Assembly: GCF_024489055.1 (NCBI RefSeq)
Contig: NC_090231.1
Coordinates: forward strand, 50,224,389-50,288,388
Reading direction: 5' to 3'
From: Chanodichthys erythropterus
Taxonomy: Eukaryota; Chordata; Actinopteri; Cypriniformes; Xenocyprididae
DNA length: 64,000 nucleotides
This document shows, in pieces, positions 47,625-57,778 of this stretch. The position numbers and the translations under genes are program-made. The stretch's first letter is position 1, and each line of letters begins with the position of its first letter. The notes beneath the pieces were generated by a model. The model searched no databases. It was given only the letters and a program-made list of their open reading frames with translations, and was not told where the DNA came from.

Positions 47625-47931
47625 CTTAATTTCTTTTTGACGGAAGAAAGAAGGACATTGACATCTTGGATGACATGGGGGTGAGTAAATTATAAGCAAA
47701 AGTTTATTTAAAAGTGAACTAATCCTTTAAGTACACTTCCGTGACTATTACTTATCATACTTAAGAATGCTTTTAAAAAGTGCACTTTGTAACAATGTCA
47801 AATTAAAATTTAAAATACATGCAATAATAAATGCAATTATTTTGATGTGTTGACTTACATATTAAAGCACATGTATAAGTACTTGAATCTAACTGTAGTG
47901 TGTTATTCAATATTACATCTTAAGTTAATAT

Positions 47932-48253
47932 GGTAATACTTTACAATAAGGTCTCATTTGTGAACATTATAGTTAACTACATTAGTAAACGTGAACTAAC
48001 AATGAAAAATATTTCAAAAGCATTTATTAATCTAAGTTATTGTTAATTTAAATATGTACAAATACATTATTAAAATTACATGTTGTATCTGTTAGTATTA
48101 TTTAATGGACCTGAGCTAATATGAACCAACAATGAACAGCTGTATTTTTATTTGCTAGCATTAACAAAGATTAATAAATACTGCAACAAATGTATTGCTC
48201 ATTGTTAGTTAATATTTTAATGCCTTAACTAATGGAACCTTATTGTAAAGTGT
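47932..48253. mobile_element. hAT-type MITE
   Basis: Termini GGTAATACTTTACAATAAGG and CCTTATTGTAAAGTG are inverted. GTTAATAT occurs immediately on both sides (47924-47931 and about 48250-48258), an 8-bp duplication like that of the related copy at 11952-12418. Nested in the CTTGTGAAAAAG repeat. Confidence 0.65.
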
Positions 48254-48654
48254 TAATATATTTTTAATGTACTAATTTTCAACTTTATTGCAAATGTGTA
48301 ATTACAAATATATTTAAGTACATGCCATACAAATTTCAATAGAAATGACATTAAAGTATATTTCAGTTTACCATAAATGCTTGGCAGTACATTAAGCAGT
48401 TAATTAATATTCCTGCAGACAGATCCACACGTTCTCTCTCTTTACCTGCAACCAGCTCTGACACAGTTAAGTGTCTGGAAACATTACATTCAGTTTGCAC
48501 TTAGGTATATTCTTTTAAACTATCCGTAATTAGTACTATTTTTATTCAAATATACTTCTGTTTCACAAGGGATACACATAAAACATTTTCAGAAAATGGG
48601 GACTGTTCTTGGAAAACGGGATGTCTGGTCAGTGGTCACCCTGACATACTTAGG

Positions 48655-49245
48655 CTATGTTCAGACTGCAGGTAAATTGTGGCCCAAATCCAATTTTTTT
48701 GCTCATATGTGACTCAGATCTGTTTTTGTCATGACAATGTGAATAGCACAAACCACATGGAATCGAGATGTTTTGCAATGCGACCTCGGTCTGAACAGTC
48801 ATATTGGAATTTTTCGTTACTCTAGTCTAGAGCAACATTTGTCACAGTTCTGTACTAATGGTAGGAAAATTTATATCAATACAATTGTGAAAGGTAGTCA
48901 GTGGAAGGACAATGATGTGTCAGAACTTATAAGTATTACAGTGACAGCTCTATATACAATCAAAACATGAGGGCTCGTATTATAAATGTTTAAAAACTCT
49001 GCTCTTTTTTTGCATCCTCAACTTTGTTTTTATATTGTCTGTGCATAAATTCACTGGCTTCCACGGCAGATCACACTAATCACATCACACATAATCGCTT
49101 ACTTTAATGTACTCCATCTTTACTACCATATGACAGCACGCTACATGTCGTCTTTGTATTTTTCCTTTGCGCATACGGATCAGTCCAAGACCATGATCTG
49201 TTCACACTGGAATCTGATATTGGCCACATTTAAAACAAAAAAGTG
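48655..49245. repeat. Dispersed repeat with inverted ends
   Basis: Left GTTCAGACTGCAGG...GTGGCC and right TGTTCACACTGGAATCTGAT...GGCCACA are partly complementary. A fish non-autonomous DNA element is likely; the superfamily was not determined. Confidence 0.4.
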
Positions 49246-49488
49246 AACAACTATACAAAAAAAAAAAAGAAAAAAAAACTGGATCTGAGCAATAAATCAG
49301 AATTGAGCACTAAGGCTAAATGGCTCTTAAATTCAACTTGCATACTCTTAATCAGCCAACACTCCCAATCAATGTCTAAAGGAGACGACACATTGAGTGA
49401 GTTAATCCAAGAACATTACAGTACAGAGAGTATTCACTAATGGTTTGTAGAGGGAGGTGGAAAAGGTGATTACTAAGAAGTCCAACAG

Positions 49489-49745
49489 GTAACACCTTAT
49501 AATTACATTTCATTTGTTAACATTAGTTAACTACATTAACATGAACTAAATATAAACAATATTTCTACTGTATTTAGAAATCTTAATTGACGTTAAGCTC
49601 AACATTACCACTACATTAAGATCAAAAGTTAACATTAATTAATGCTCTGTGAACTAACATGAACATTGTATTCATAACATTGACATAAATGCTTTAAAAT
49701 TTGTTGCTCATTGTTAGTTTATATTAGTTAACGCACTTTACATCT
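49489..49745. repeat. TAACACTTTACAATAAGG-family MITE, decayed
   Basis: Starts GGTAACACCTTATAATTAC and contains the TTAGTTAACTACATTAACATG words of the family. The right end is degraded. Confidence 0.55.
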
Positions 49746-49852
49746 AATGTAAAATATTACTGTCAAACAATTTTAGTGTTATGTTAACTTAAAAGCATTG
49801 CATATAGTGCTTATTTTTGAGACTTAAAATTAAAATATTGACTACAGTGCAG

Positions 49853-50568
49853 TTAAAGGATTAGTTCACTTTAAAATGAAATTTACTCACCCTCAAGCCA
49901 TCTTAGGTGTATATGACTTTCTTATTTCAGATGAATACAATCAGAATTATATTATTAATCACCCCGATGCTGCCAAGCTTTATAATGGCAGTGAACAGAT
50001 ACCACCTGTTTAGCTCCAAAAAGTGCATCCATCCATTATAAATATACTCCACACGGCCTGGGGGGTTTATAAAGGCCTTCTGAAGTGAAGCGATACATTT
50101 GTGTAAGGGAAATATCCATATTTAAAAAGTTATAAAGTAAAATATCTCGTCTTCCATATTCAACTTACGAAGAAAGTGTAATGCTTCTCGCAGTTCAAGC
50201 ATGCTACATCCTACGCCTTCTGTATTCAGCTTACGAAAAACTTTTTTAATTTACTTTATATCTTGTTAAATATGGATATTTTTTATATTTATATTTATAT
50301 TTTTATTACAATCACAATCACTTCACTTCAGAAGGCCTTTATTAACTCCAGGAGCCGTGTGGAGTATTTTTATGATGGATGGATGCACTTTTTTGAGCTA
50401 AACAGGAGGTTTCCGTGCACTGCTATTATAAAGCTTGGGCGCAACATGGTGCTTATTAATATAACTCTGATTGTATTAATCTGAAAAAAGAAAGTCATAC
50501 ACCTAGGGTGGCTTGAGTTTGAGTAAATCATGGGGTAATTTTCATTTTAAAGTGAACTAATCCTTTAA
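49853..50568. mobile_element. TTAA-flanked foldback MITE
   Basis: TTAA at both ends, with inverted termini AAAGGATTAGTTCACTTTAA. Arms include CACCCTCAAGCCATCTTAGG and its near complement. 716 bp, no coding capacity. The termini match those of the 42383-47730 foldback, so the two are related families. Confidence 0.8.
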
Positions 50569-50569
50569 A

Positions 50570-51214
50570 GCTACATATTTTATGACAGTTTTGTTTTAAT
50601 AAATTGTGTTTTAATATTAAAATACAACTATGTTAGCATTGTTGTTGAAGGCTGAATCATGTTTAATTTGCCTTTAATCTTTATACTGCAATGACTGGAT
50701 CATTGCTATTGTAAATTAAAGGGATGGGTAAATATTGTAAGCATTTTGTGAGTATGAGACTCCAGTAGGTAACTCATCAAGTCAAAGCATGCTTGCAGAA
50801 ATGCCCTGGGTTTAATAACTGCTCTCATTGTCTGAAGATGTGTTGTAGAGCTCTACCTTTGGATGAGATGGTAAAAATCTGGTGAAAATTCTTCTGGTGA
50901 AATCATATATACAGCATTTTTGTTGTCTGTGAGAGCTGAGCAATATTATGTTTAATAGGCACAATTTCTTTAATTGTTCTTCAATAATTAGAAGGGATTA
51001 TGTAATAAGTCTGAGGTCGATTTCATTTTTTTCCCCTTCTGTCTCTCTCTCTCTCTCTCGTCCTGGCCATTGTTTTTGTTCCTTTAAAAAGACGAGACGG
51101 CAGACCCCGTCCTTTGAGGTTTGTGTTGCTTGGCAACTGAATGCAAAATTTTGGGAGTGCGTGTGTTTGTGGAGAGCCGTGAGAGAGCGAGAGCTTAGAT
51201 GAAAAAGACTGAGG

Positions 51215-51250
<36 letters not shown>

Positions 51251-52270
51251 TGGGAGGAAATAAATAATGAGAAGGAAAGGGAAGGTGCTATTTTTAGGCA
51301 TGTCAGTAATCATTGCACATGATGTTCTTTGCGTTAGCCAAATATTTTGTGTACATTTCACAGGAGTAGGTGGCAAGAAAATCCCTTACAAAGACAAACC
51401 CAATTGCTGCAGTCAAATAAAAATCAAATCATGCTGCATCATTTCTGACAATGTTGTAATCAGAGACCTTGAGTGTTACCTCTTCTGACATGCTGCATAA
51501 AGGTCACATGACATGAGCAGAAGAAATTGGTTGACACAATGTGGATGCTTTTGACTGGATGTGATTTGCCAGATATTTAGGGAAAGTGACCCTAACATGT
51601 CCATTGACCATATAAATCTACTTGTTTTATGAGAGAAAATATTATTTCACAGCAAATGCACATTTATTACTGTCATTTTACTTTTTATTTTTAGCCAATC
51701 AAATGTTTACATCTTGAGATATTTGTGATAATGTGTCCCTACTGTCTGATTGAAGTCACATCCTTTGTCATTTTTCAATCCAGCAATGAAACTAGAGTAT
51801 TCATAAAAAAATTAAAAAAAATCAAGATATCAGTAAATCAAATATACAACCTGACAATTTATTGTCTTGCAATTTGAAAGCAATATTCAATACAATGCTA
51901 ATTGTTACGCTAACAACTAATATTGGAATAAAACAAAAGGGATCACGATGAATTACTGATTTAATTTACTTGAGGCCTTTGGATCATATGCACAAACAAA
52001 AATGGTAATATACAGAGTATGCATTGATGTTAGTTTCCCACTGGGACATATGACAAAACATCCTGCAACATGACTAGATTTAATAGGGAAAACTGTGAAA
52101 ATAGGTGTAAAACAAATGATTATCTTCTTAAAATAATGGCAGTTGGACTCAACAGTGTTACATATATTTATGTACCTGATTCAGATGCCGGAAAAATACA
52201 TAAATGTTACTGTCAGGCAGACAATACAGAGTTCCATGCTGTAAACTGAATCTATTTAATAACTTCTTTT
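50570..52270. other. Unassigned DNA with simple repeats
   Basis: No gene recognised. Short (CT)n at 51045-51060 and (GA)n at 51220-51246 flank a slightly GC-richer segment (51080-51200), which could be an exon but has no recognisable protein. Confidence 0.35.
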
Positions 52271-52275
52271 TTCTC

Positions 52276-52278
<3 letters not shown>

Positions 52279-52350
<72 letters not shown>
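52279..52350. repeat. (TA)n microsatellite
   Basis: About 35 uninterrupted TA units. Confidence 0.97.
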
Positions 52351-52352
<2 letters not shown>

Positions 52353-52667
52353 CCAAAATTTGGCTTGGATTCTAGTTGTTTATGCTATTTGCTTCTGTTT
52401 TCTCAAGCTTTCAGCAGTCTGTAAAAAGAAAGGTATGATTTCTTGTTGAAACTATTTGTACAGTTAATCACAAAGATCTTTCCCATTTTAGATGTGTTTT
52501 GTGTGCTTTTCACAGCATTGAACCTGAACTACAGTGCTGCCACTCAAACTTTTTGCCACTCCCACAATAACTGCCACCTACTGTGCTGTCATGTGCTCTA
52601 TTAGTAACATTTACTGCTCTTTGTTGAATAAAGCTAGTAGCTTTAATGAGCCTTTTTAAAACTGCTC

Positions 52668-53000
52668 ATTAAAGAAATATTCCAGATTCAATGCAAGTTA
52701 AACTCATTCGACAGCAATTAATAGCTTAACACAAAAATGAATTCCCACTTGTCCCTGCTTTTCTTTAAAAAAGCAAAAATCTAGTTTACAGTTAAGCACT
52801 TACAATGGAACTGAACGGGGCCAATTTATAAACATTAAAATGGCCACTTTCAATAGTACAGCCACAAGACATAATTATATCTGTAAATCTGTAAATTATA
52901 TCCAGTTTTACAACTCCGTCATAACCCTAAACCAATTGTAAAAGTCATTAAATCTCAAATAATATGTTTTTAACAGAATAATTGATGTTATTGCTATTAT
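52668..53000. repeat. Dispersed repeat (AATATTCCNGATTCAATGCAAG family)
   Basis: Begins AAAGAAATATTCCAGATTCA and includes CTTGTCCCTGCTTTTCTTTA, words I associate with a common cyprinid repeat. A shorter related piece is at about 11515-11595 (GTTCCATTGACAGCATTTTT). Boundaries are approximate. Confidence 0.5.
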
Positions 53001-53062
53001 AAACATTTTACATTTACATTTCTCCAAATTCCCTTTAAACACATTCCCTGTTCACTTGCATT

Positions 53063-53755
53063 TTAAAGCTGCAATATGTAAGATTTTTGCAGTAAAATAT
53101 CCAAAAACCACTAGGCCAGTGTTATATATTTTGTTCAGTTGAGTACTTACACTATCCCAAATGTTTCCAACTATTTGCAAATCGTGATAAAATTGCTATT
53201 TTATATGACGCCTGTCAATGGCGTCATATCCACGTTAACCTCGGTTTCTGGTTTTATTTTGTAGAAACCATGGAAACACCAAAGACGCTTTAATGTATTA
53301 CATGTTTTATTAGACAAGGGAACAACTGTTTTAATACATTTATAGACAGAAAACTATCATTATATAGCTCAACACGTTTAGTCTTATTGTTTAAATCAAA
53401 TTTTCTAAATTTAATTTTCTTGAGCGGCGCCAGCAACTGTGGCATAATAAAAGTTCCGCTGCTCATGAGGCGTGTGTTGCATTCGTCTCTCATTAACAAT
53501 CGCTCCAGCTCAGCTCAATATTGCGTTCAGCTCCCACAACACTCGGTCCTGCTCTGCTTCATACTACAGTAACATTAATAATAGCATCCATGAGCATGAT
53601 TCCTGCCCGAGTCCTATCCTGATTATTTTCCACCGGCTGTGAGGTGAAGACCACATGTCCCAAGATTCCTCGCTCAAACTTGGCTTCATCAAGCTACACC
53701 TTGGTATTGGATAGGCAACCTCTAGAGGCTGAAAAACTACATATTGCACCTTTAA
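53063..53755. mobile_element. TTAA-flanked MITE (AGCTGCAATATGTAAG family)
   Basis: TTAA at both ends (53063-53066, 53752-53755). Termini AGCTGCAATATGTA and TACATATTGCACCT are near-complementary. 693 bp, no transposase. Confidence 0.7.
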
Positions 53756-53856
53756 GTTCTGCAATATAACCTCAATCCTTTTTTTTTTTTTTTTTTTTTT
53801 TTTTAAGAAAAAAGAGATTTGTGCTAATCAACACAAAGCTTCAAATTCTGTCAACT

Positions 53857-54162
53857 TGTCACATGTCTGTTTTGCTCTATGTTCTGTTAGTCACATGTCT
53901 TCCTTTGTTCAGTTTCCCACCACTTGTTTGTATCCTTGGTTACTCATTTGATTAGTGTCCTTAGTTCAGGTGTGTCTTTTTAATTAGTCTTGTTCGCTCC
54001 TCTGTTGGCTTTGTATATATTCCCTGTGTTCTCCCTCAATCTTTGTCGGTTCTCGTTTGTATGTGGTGTGTTATTTCTCCTGGTTCTTTGATTCCTTTAT
54101 TAAAAGTCTACTTCGGAATACTCCTCCTCGTTGTGTGTGTTTACCCACAATGTACCGTGACA
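53857..54162 (+). mobile_element. Solo LTR with 5-bp target duplication
   Basis: Begins TGTCACATGTC and ends ACCGTGACA, flanked by a perfect CAACT direct repeat (53852-53856 and 54163-54167). Contains TATATATTCC (TATA-like) at about 54012 and TTATTAAAAG near the 3' end. No internal region; it is what remains after recombination between two LTRs. The short duplication and TG/CA ends fit a Ty3-like LTR retrotransposon. Confidence 0.88.
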
Positions 54163-54199
54163 CAACTGAGCTTAACTTGAACCCAGAACCCCTAATATA

Positions 54200-55625
54200 T
54201 TTTTTTTCTTTTTCTTGTAAAGGTTTAGAACGTCATGACAAAATATTAATTTTTGGCTTTCTATTCCTTTAAATTCTGTCAGTTACAATCATTGCTTAAA
54301 TTTTACTTGCTTACCTATATAACAGCCAAAACGACTTGAAGATCTTCAATTATAAGACAAACTGGAGGTACTTAGCACAAAAAAAAAATAATGATGTGCT
54401 ATTTTCCACAGCAATCTGAAATAGGCTTTATTTTTGGAATTTACACCTAACTGAGGCTTTCTCACTTGCACCCACATAGCGAAAAGACAAGCTTTGCCAC
54501 TGTGTACCCATATTTGCATTAATAAATTGTGGCCCAATGAAGCTATCTGATATCAGTTGCCCACTTATTCTCACTTCTTTCTCACTTAGTTTTCCTTTCT
54601 TTAAACCCCCTGACATAATTCACAGGTCAGATTAATAGAACTGTGACATCCTACTTAAAGGAACACTCCACTTTTTTTTTTTTTTTTTTTTTTTTGTGGT
54701 TTCAGTTTGAAAGGCACTTAATATTCAGTAATTTTACTGATTTGGCTAGATTTACACACTATTGGATGAGAACAAAACTTGAACTGACTTGAGCTGAATA
54801 ATGACACTTATCTTCTGTAGAGCTGATTTATAGCTGATTCAACTTTGATTCATACCAATACCAATCATGCCTTTTCTCTATTTAATTTTTTTTTCTTGCA
54901 ATTTGAGGTCTTTTATGCTATACTTCCTTGTTTTGATCAGAATAACTGTCACATAGAACTGGGTGAGTCATCTATGAGCGGCTTTCAATCAGTTCAGCTG
55001 CACTGTAGCTAAACTTGGCTCCAGCTGGTAAGAAAAAGGAAAACACAAGGCCAAATTGGCTGCTTGTATCCAAGAGGTGGAGCAGATGGCTGTTGCTGTG
55101 AGGTGAAAGGTCACAGTGACGTATTTGCACACTGACACAAACCAGACTCATTGGAAAAACACATTTCCTCAAAATGATATTACTTTGCTTCTTCCACATT
55201 ATAGGGCACTTTTTAAGTGAAATGTCCCGTCAGTGGTGCTGAAGGATTAATGCTGTATTGCATTTGGAAATAACTTACCACCTACAGTAAACCTAGGGCT
55301 GTACAGTGCGACATAGGCCTACATGTTGCACACACTACCAAAGTTTTGAAGGTGTGTGAGACAGAGGCGCTTGTTCATGTGAAGTGAGTGAGCATTTGTT
55401 GTGTAATCTAGGGCTGCATGATTAACAGAAATGAAACCAGCTTTGTGCGATTATGAAATCTATAGAAGCATATTTGCAGCAATATTCAATTTAAAATGAA
55501 ATATGCATAATGGCTATGCATTTCTGTATTTAAATTTACATTTTCCATACCATATGTGCAACCTTTGGAGCAAAATGATAATTCAAATTCAATAATATAA
55601 TTTACATTTACTATTTCCTACACTA
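54200..55625. other. Unassigned DNA
   Basis: No gene recognised. Contains T-runs (for example 54672-54695) but no element with clear ends. Confidence 0.4.
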
Positions 55626-55652
55626 GTTCCCATTCAGTCGGTCACGTTCGAC

Positions 55653-55830
55653 GTACGTCGGACAGACCGACGAATAGGAATCTCGCCAGAGAAGCCAATC
55701 TACTTTGAGTGTAACTAAACGAGCCAATGCACATTGGCATGCAATCATCTGCATCAGCTGCTCACCTCGCAGCGCGGGTATATAATGAGAAGCAGGTGCG
55801 TTGCATCTTCAGCTTTTCGCTTCGGAGCCG
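55653..55830 (+). repeat. DIRS-B left inverted terminal repeat (promoter-bearing)
   Basis: Complementary to 61700-61880 with few mismatches. Contains TATATAATGAG at about 55780, a plausible TATA box for the element's transcript, upstream of Gag. Confidence 0.85.
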
Positions 55831-56218
55831 AACTACTGCAAACACGGTGGTTTCTACGAGCGAGTGTTTGAAGAACGGACTTCAACGAGCCAGCTCTCTC
55901 TCTGACTGCTCTTTTCGTCCGGTGCAGGAGGAACAGCACAGCAGCGGGGCCGATTTTTTCTTCTTTGCTTTGTGTTTTGCCTTTTTTATTTGAGCAAATT
56001 AAGCTGTGTATCAGCGTGAAGGCCGTTTTCACGGCTGGTGACGGTGCGCTTTAAGAGCGCTAAAAAGCTGTTCTCAAAGCAGCGTCTGCAAAGAGAGTGC
56101 ACACGACAGGCTGCACATTCCCTGTCTGTGCTGCAGCGGCTATTCCCCTGCGTGCTTCAGCACCTAAAAGAGTCAGTCCTTGAAAGAGCTTACACGAGTA
56201 GTTCGCGTCTTTTTAAAG

Positions 56219-57671
56219 ATGTCGTTCTACTTGTGTGCTGCTGGATGCGGTCGTTACCTGGCGCCCCGGGATGGTCACCAACGCTGTATCGCGTGCTTGG
56301 GCTTAAGGCACGCTGAGGCGGCGTTTGTGGACGAGTCATGTACCCATTGTGGGATGATGACCATCGCGGAGTTGCGGTCTAGACTCCAGTTCCTGCAAAG
56401 GGGCGGAGTCCCGGTGCCGTTGCCTCGTTCCAATCCTCCTCAGAGGGTTGCTTCGGGCAGCGGCACTGGTGACCTGAGGATCACGGTGAGCGCGCTTCCT
56501 TCGGGGAACCAACCCCCTAGGAACCCTCATCCCTCCTGCACTCCGCAGCCAGTAGAGCTGCCGGGGGAGCGCGGTGGACCACCCCAGAGGTGTGTACCAT
56601 CCGTATCCTTCGGAGCTCCCCAGGATGACCGGATGTCGATCGCTGCATCGGAGGGTGAGCCTGATACTTCCGCGGATGACGATTCGGCGCAGCTGCCTCC
56701 CTCGGGAGTGACAACTGTGCCCGATTCAGACCTGGAAATGATGGCTATGCTTTCCCGGGCCGCCAACAGGGTCGGGCTCGTGTGGAATCCTCCACCGTGT
56801 CCCGAACCCTCGAGGTTGGACGATTGGTATCTCGGGGTGGCAAGGGCTGGTTCTCAGCCCCCCACCCCAGTGCCTTTCTTCCCGGAGGTGCATGAAGAGC
56901 TCACTGGCACGTGGACGGCACCTTTACTGCCCGAAACCGTGTCGGTGGGTCCTCCTCCCTCACCACCCTTGACGGCGGGGCAGCGAAGGGTTATACGCGC
57001 ATACCCCCTGTGGAACGGGCCGTTGCTATGCAACTGTGCCCTAACTCCACCTGGCGGGGGGAGCCGTCTCTCCCTTCCCAGGCCTGTAAGCACTCGTCGG
57101 ATCTTACCGGCAAGGCTTACCAGGCCTGTGGGGAAGCTGCCTCTGCCCTACACGCTATGGCGTTGTTGCAGGTCCATGGTGGTCATGACCCACAAGTTCT
57201 TCAGGAACTTCGTGCCGCGACGGACCTCGCGCTTCGTGCGACGAAGGTTACGGCGCGGTCAGTGGGTCGTGCAATGTCCACACTTGTGGTCCAGGAGCGC
57301 CATCTCTGGCTGTGTCTCGCGGACATGAGGGATACCGACAAGGTCAGGTTTCTTAATTCCCCCGTGTCCCAGACCGGCCTCTTCGGCGACGCGGTCGAGA
57401 ACTTTGCCCAACAGTTCTCGACTGTACAGAAGCAGTCTGAGGCCATCAGTCATATCCTGCCGAGGCGGTCAGCTGCTGCTCCACCACCGCCCGCAGCACC
57501 TCAGACTGCTCGTCGCTGAGGGCGCCCCCCTGCGGCCGCCCCGCTCCCGCGCCCCAGCAGCAGCAGCCTCCGGCTAAGCGGCGCCGTGGAGCCGGTCGCG
57601 GTCGGGGCGCCCAGCCCGTCCCGCCACCCCCCAAGAAGAAGGGTGGCAAGGCCAAGTCCAAGCGGCCCTAG
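56219..57671 (+). pseudogene. DIRS-B Gag (two frameshifts)
   Basis: Structural/nucleic-acid-binding protein of the element. Starts MSFYLCAAGCGRYLAP at 56219. Residues 6-45 hold the C-x3-C-x9-H-x2-C-x2-C-x4-H-x9-C-x2-C cluster, probably zinc-binding. The frame shifts at about 56923-56927, in a CCTTTACT run, into a segment with HAMALLQVHGGHDPQVLQEL and TKVTARSVGRAMSTLVVQER. It hits a TGA at 57517, but a third frame continues with a basic tail (PPAKRRRGAGRGRG, PPPPKKKGGKAKSKRP) to TAG 57671. Both shifts look like single-base losses. The basic tail could be a nuclear-localisation or RNA-binding region. Confidence 0.75.
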
Positions 57672-57778
57672 GACGGGCGACCCGGAGATGGAGAGGACTG
57701 CTCTACAGGAGGTGGTGACCGCACCGCTCCTTCCCCCGGAGGAGGGCCGGGTGGAGAATCTTTTGTTTCCTTCTGTTT

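Larger units (their letters stand above)
42383..47730. mobile_element. TTAA-flanked foldback element hosting DIRS-A
   Basis: TTAA at 42383-42386 and 47727-47730 with inverted termini AAAGGATTAGTTCACTTTTA. Left arm 42387-42830; right arm 43660-43898 plus 47625-47726, interrupted by DIRS-A. The arms share TTACTCACCCCATGTCATCC with its complement, and GACATAGGCGGAAGTACAGA with its near complement. The middle (about 42960-43650) has no recognised gene. About 130 bp present in the left arm are absent from the right arm at the DIRS insertion point. Confidence 0.75.
42250..48572. repeat. CTTGTGAAAAAG-family repeat split by nested insertions
   Basis: The left part (42250-42382) begins CCCTCAAGAAAAAGAAGTGC. 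The right part (47731-48572) ends TTCTGTTTCACAAGGG. A TTAA-flanked foldback (42383-47730) is inserted at its GGCCACTTAA site, and a hAT-type MITE (47932-48253) lies in the right part. Confidence 0.7.
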
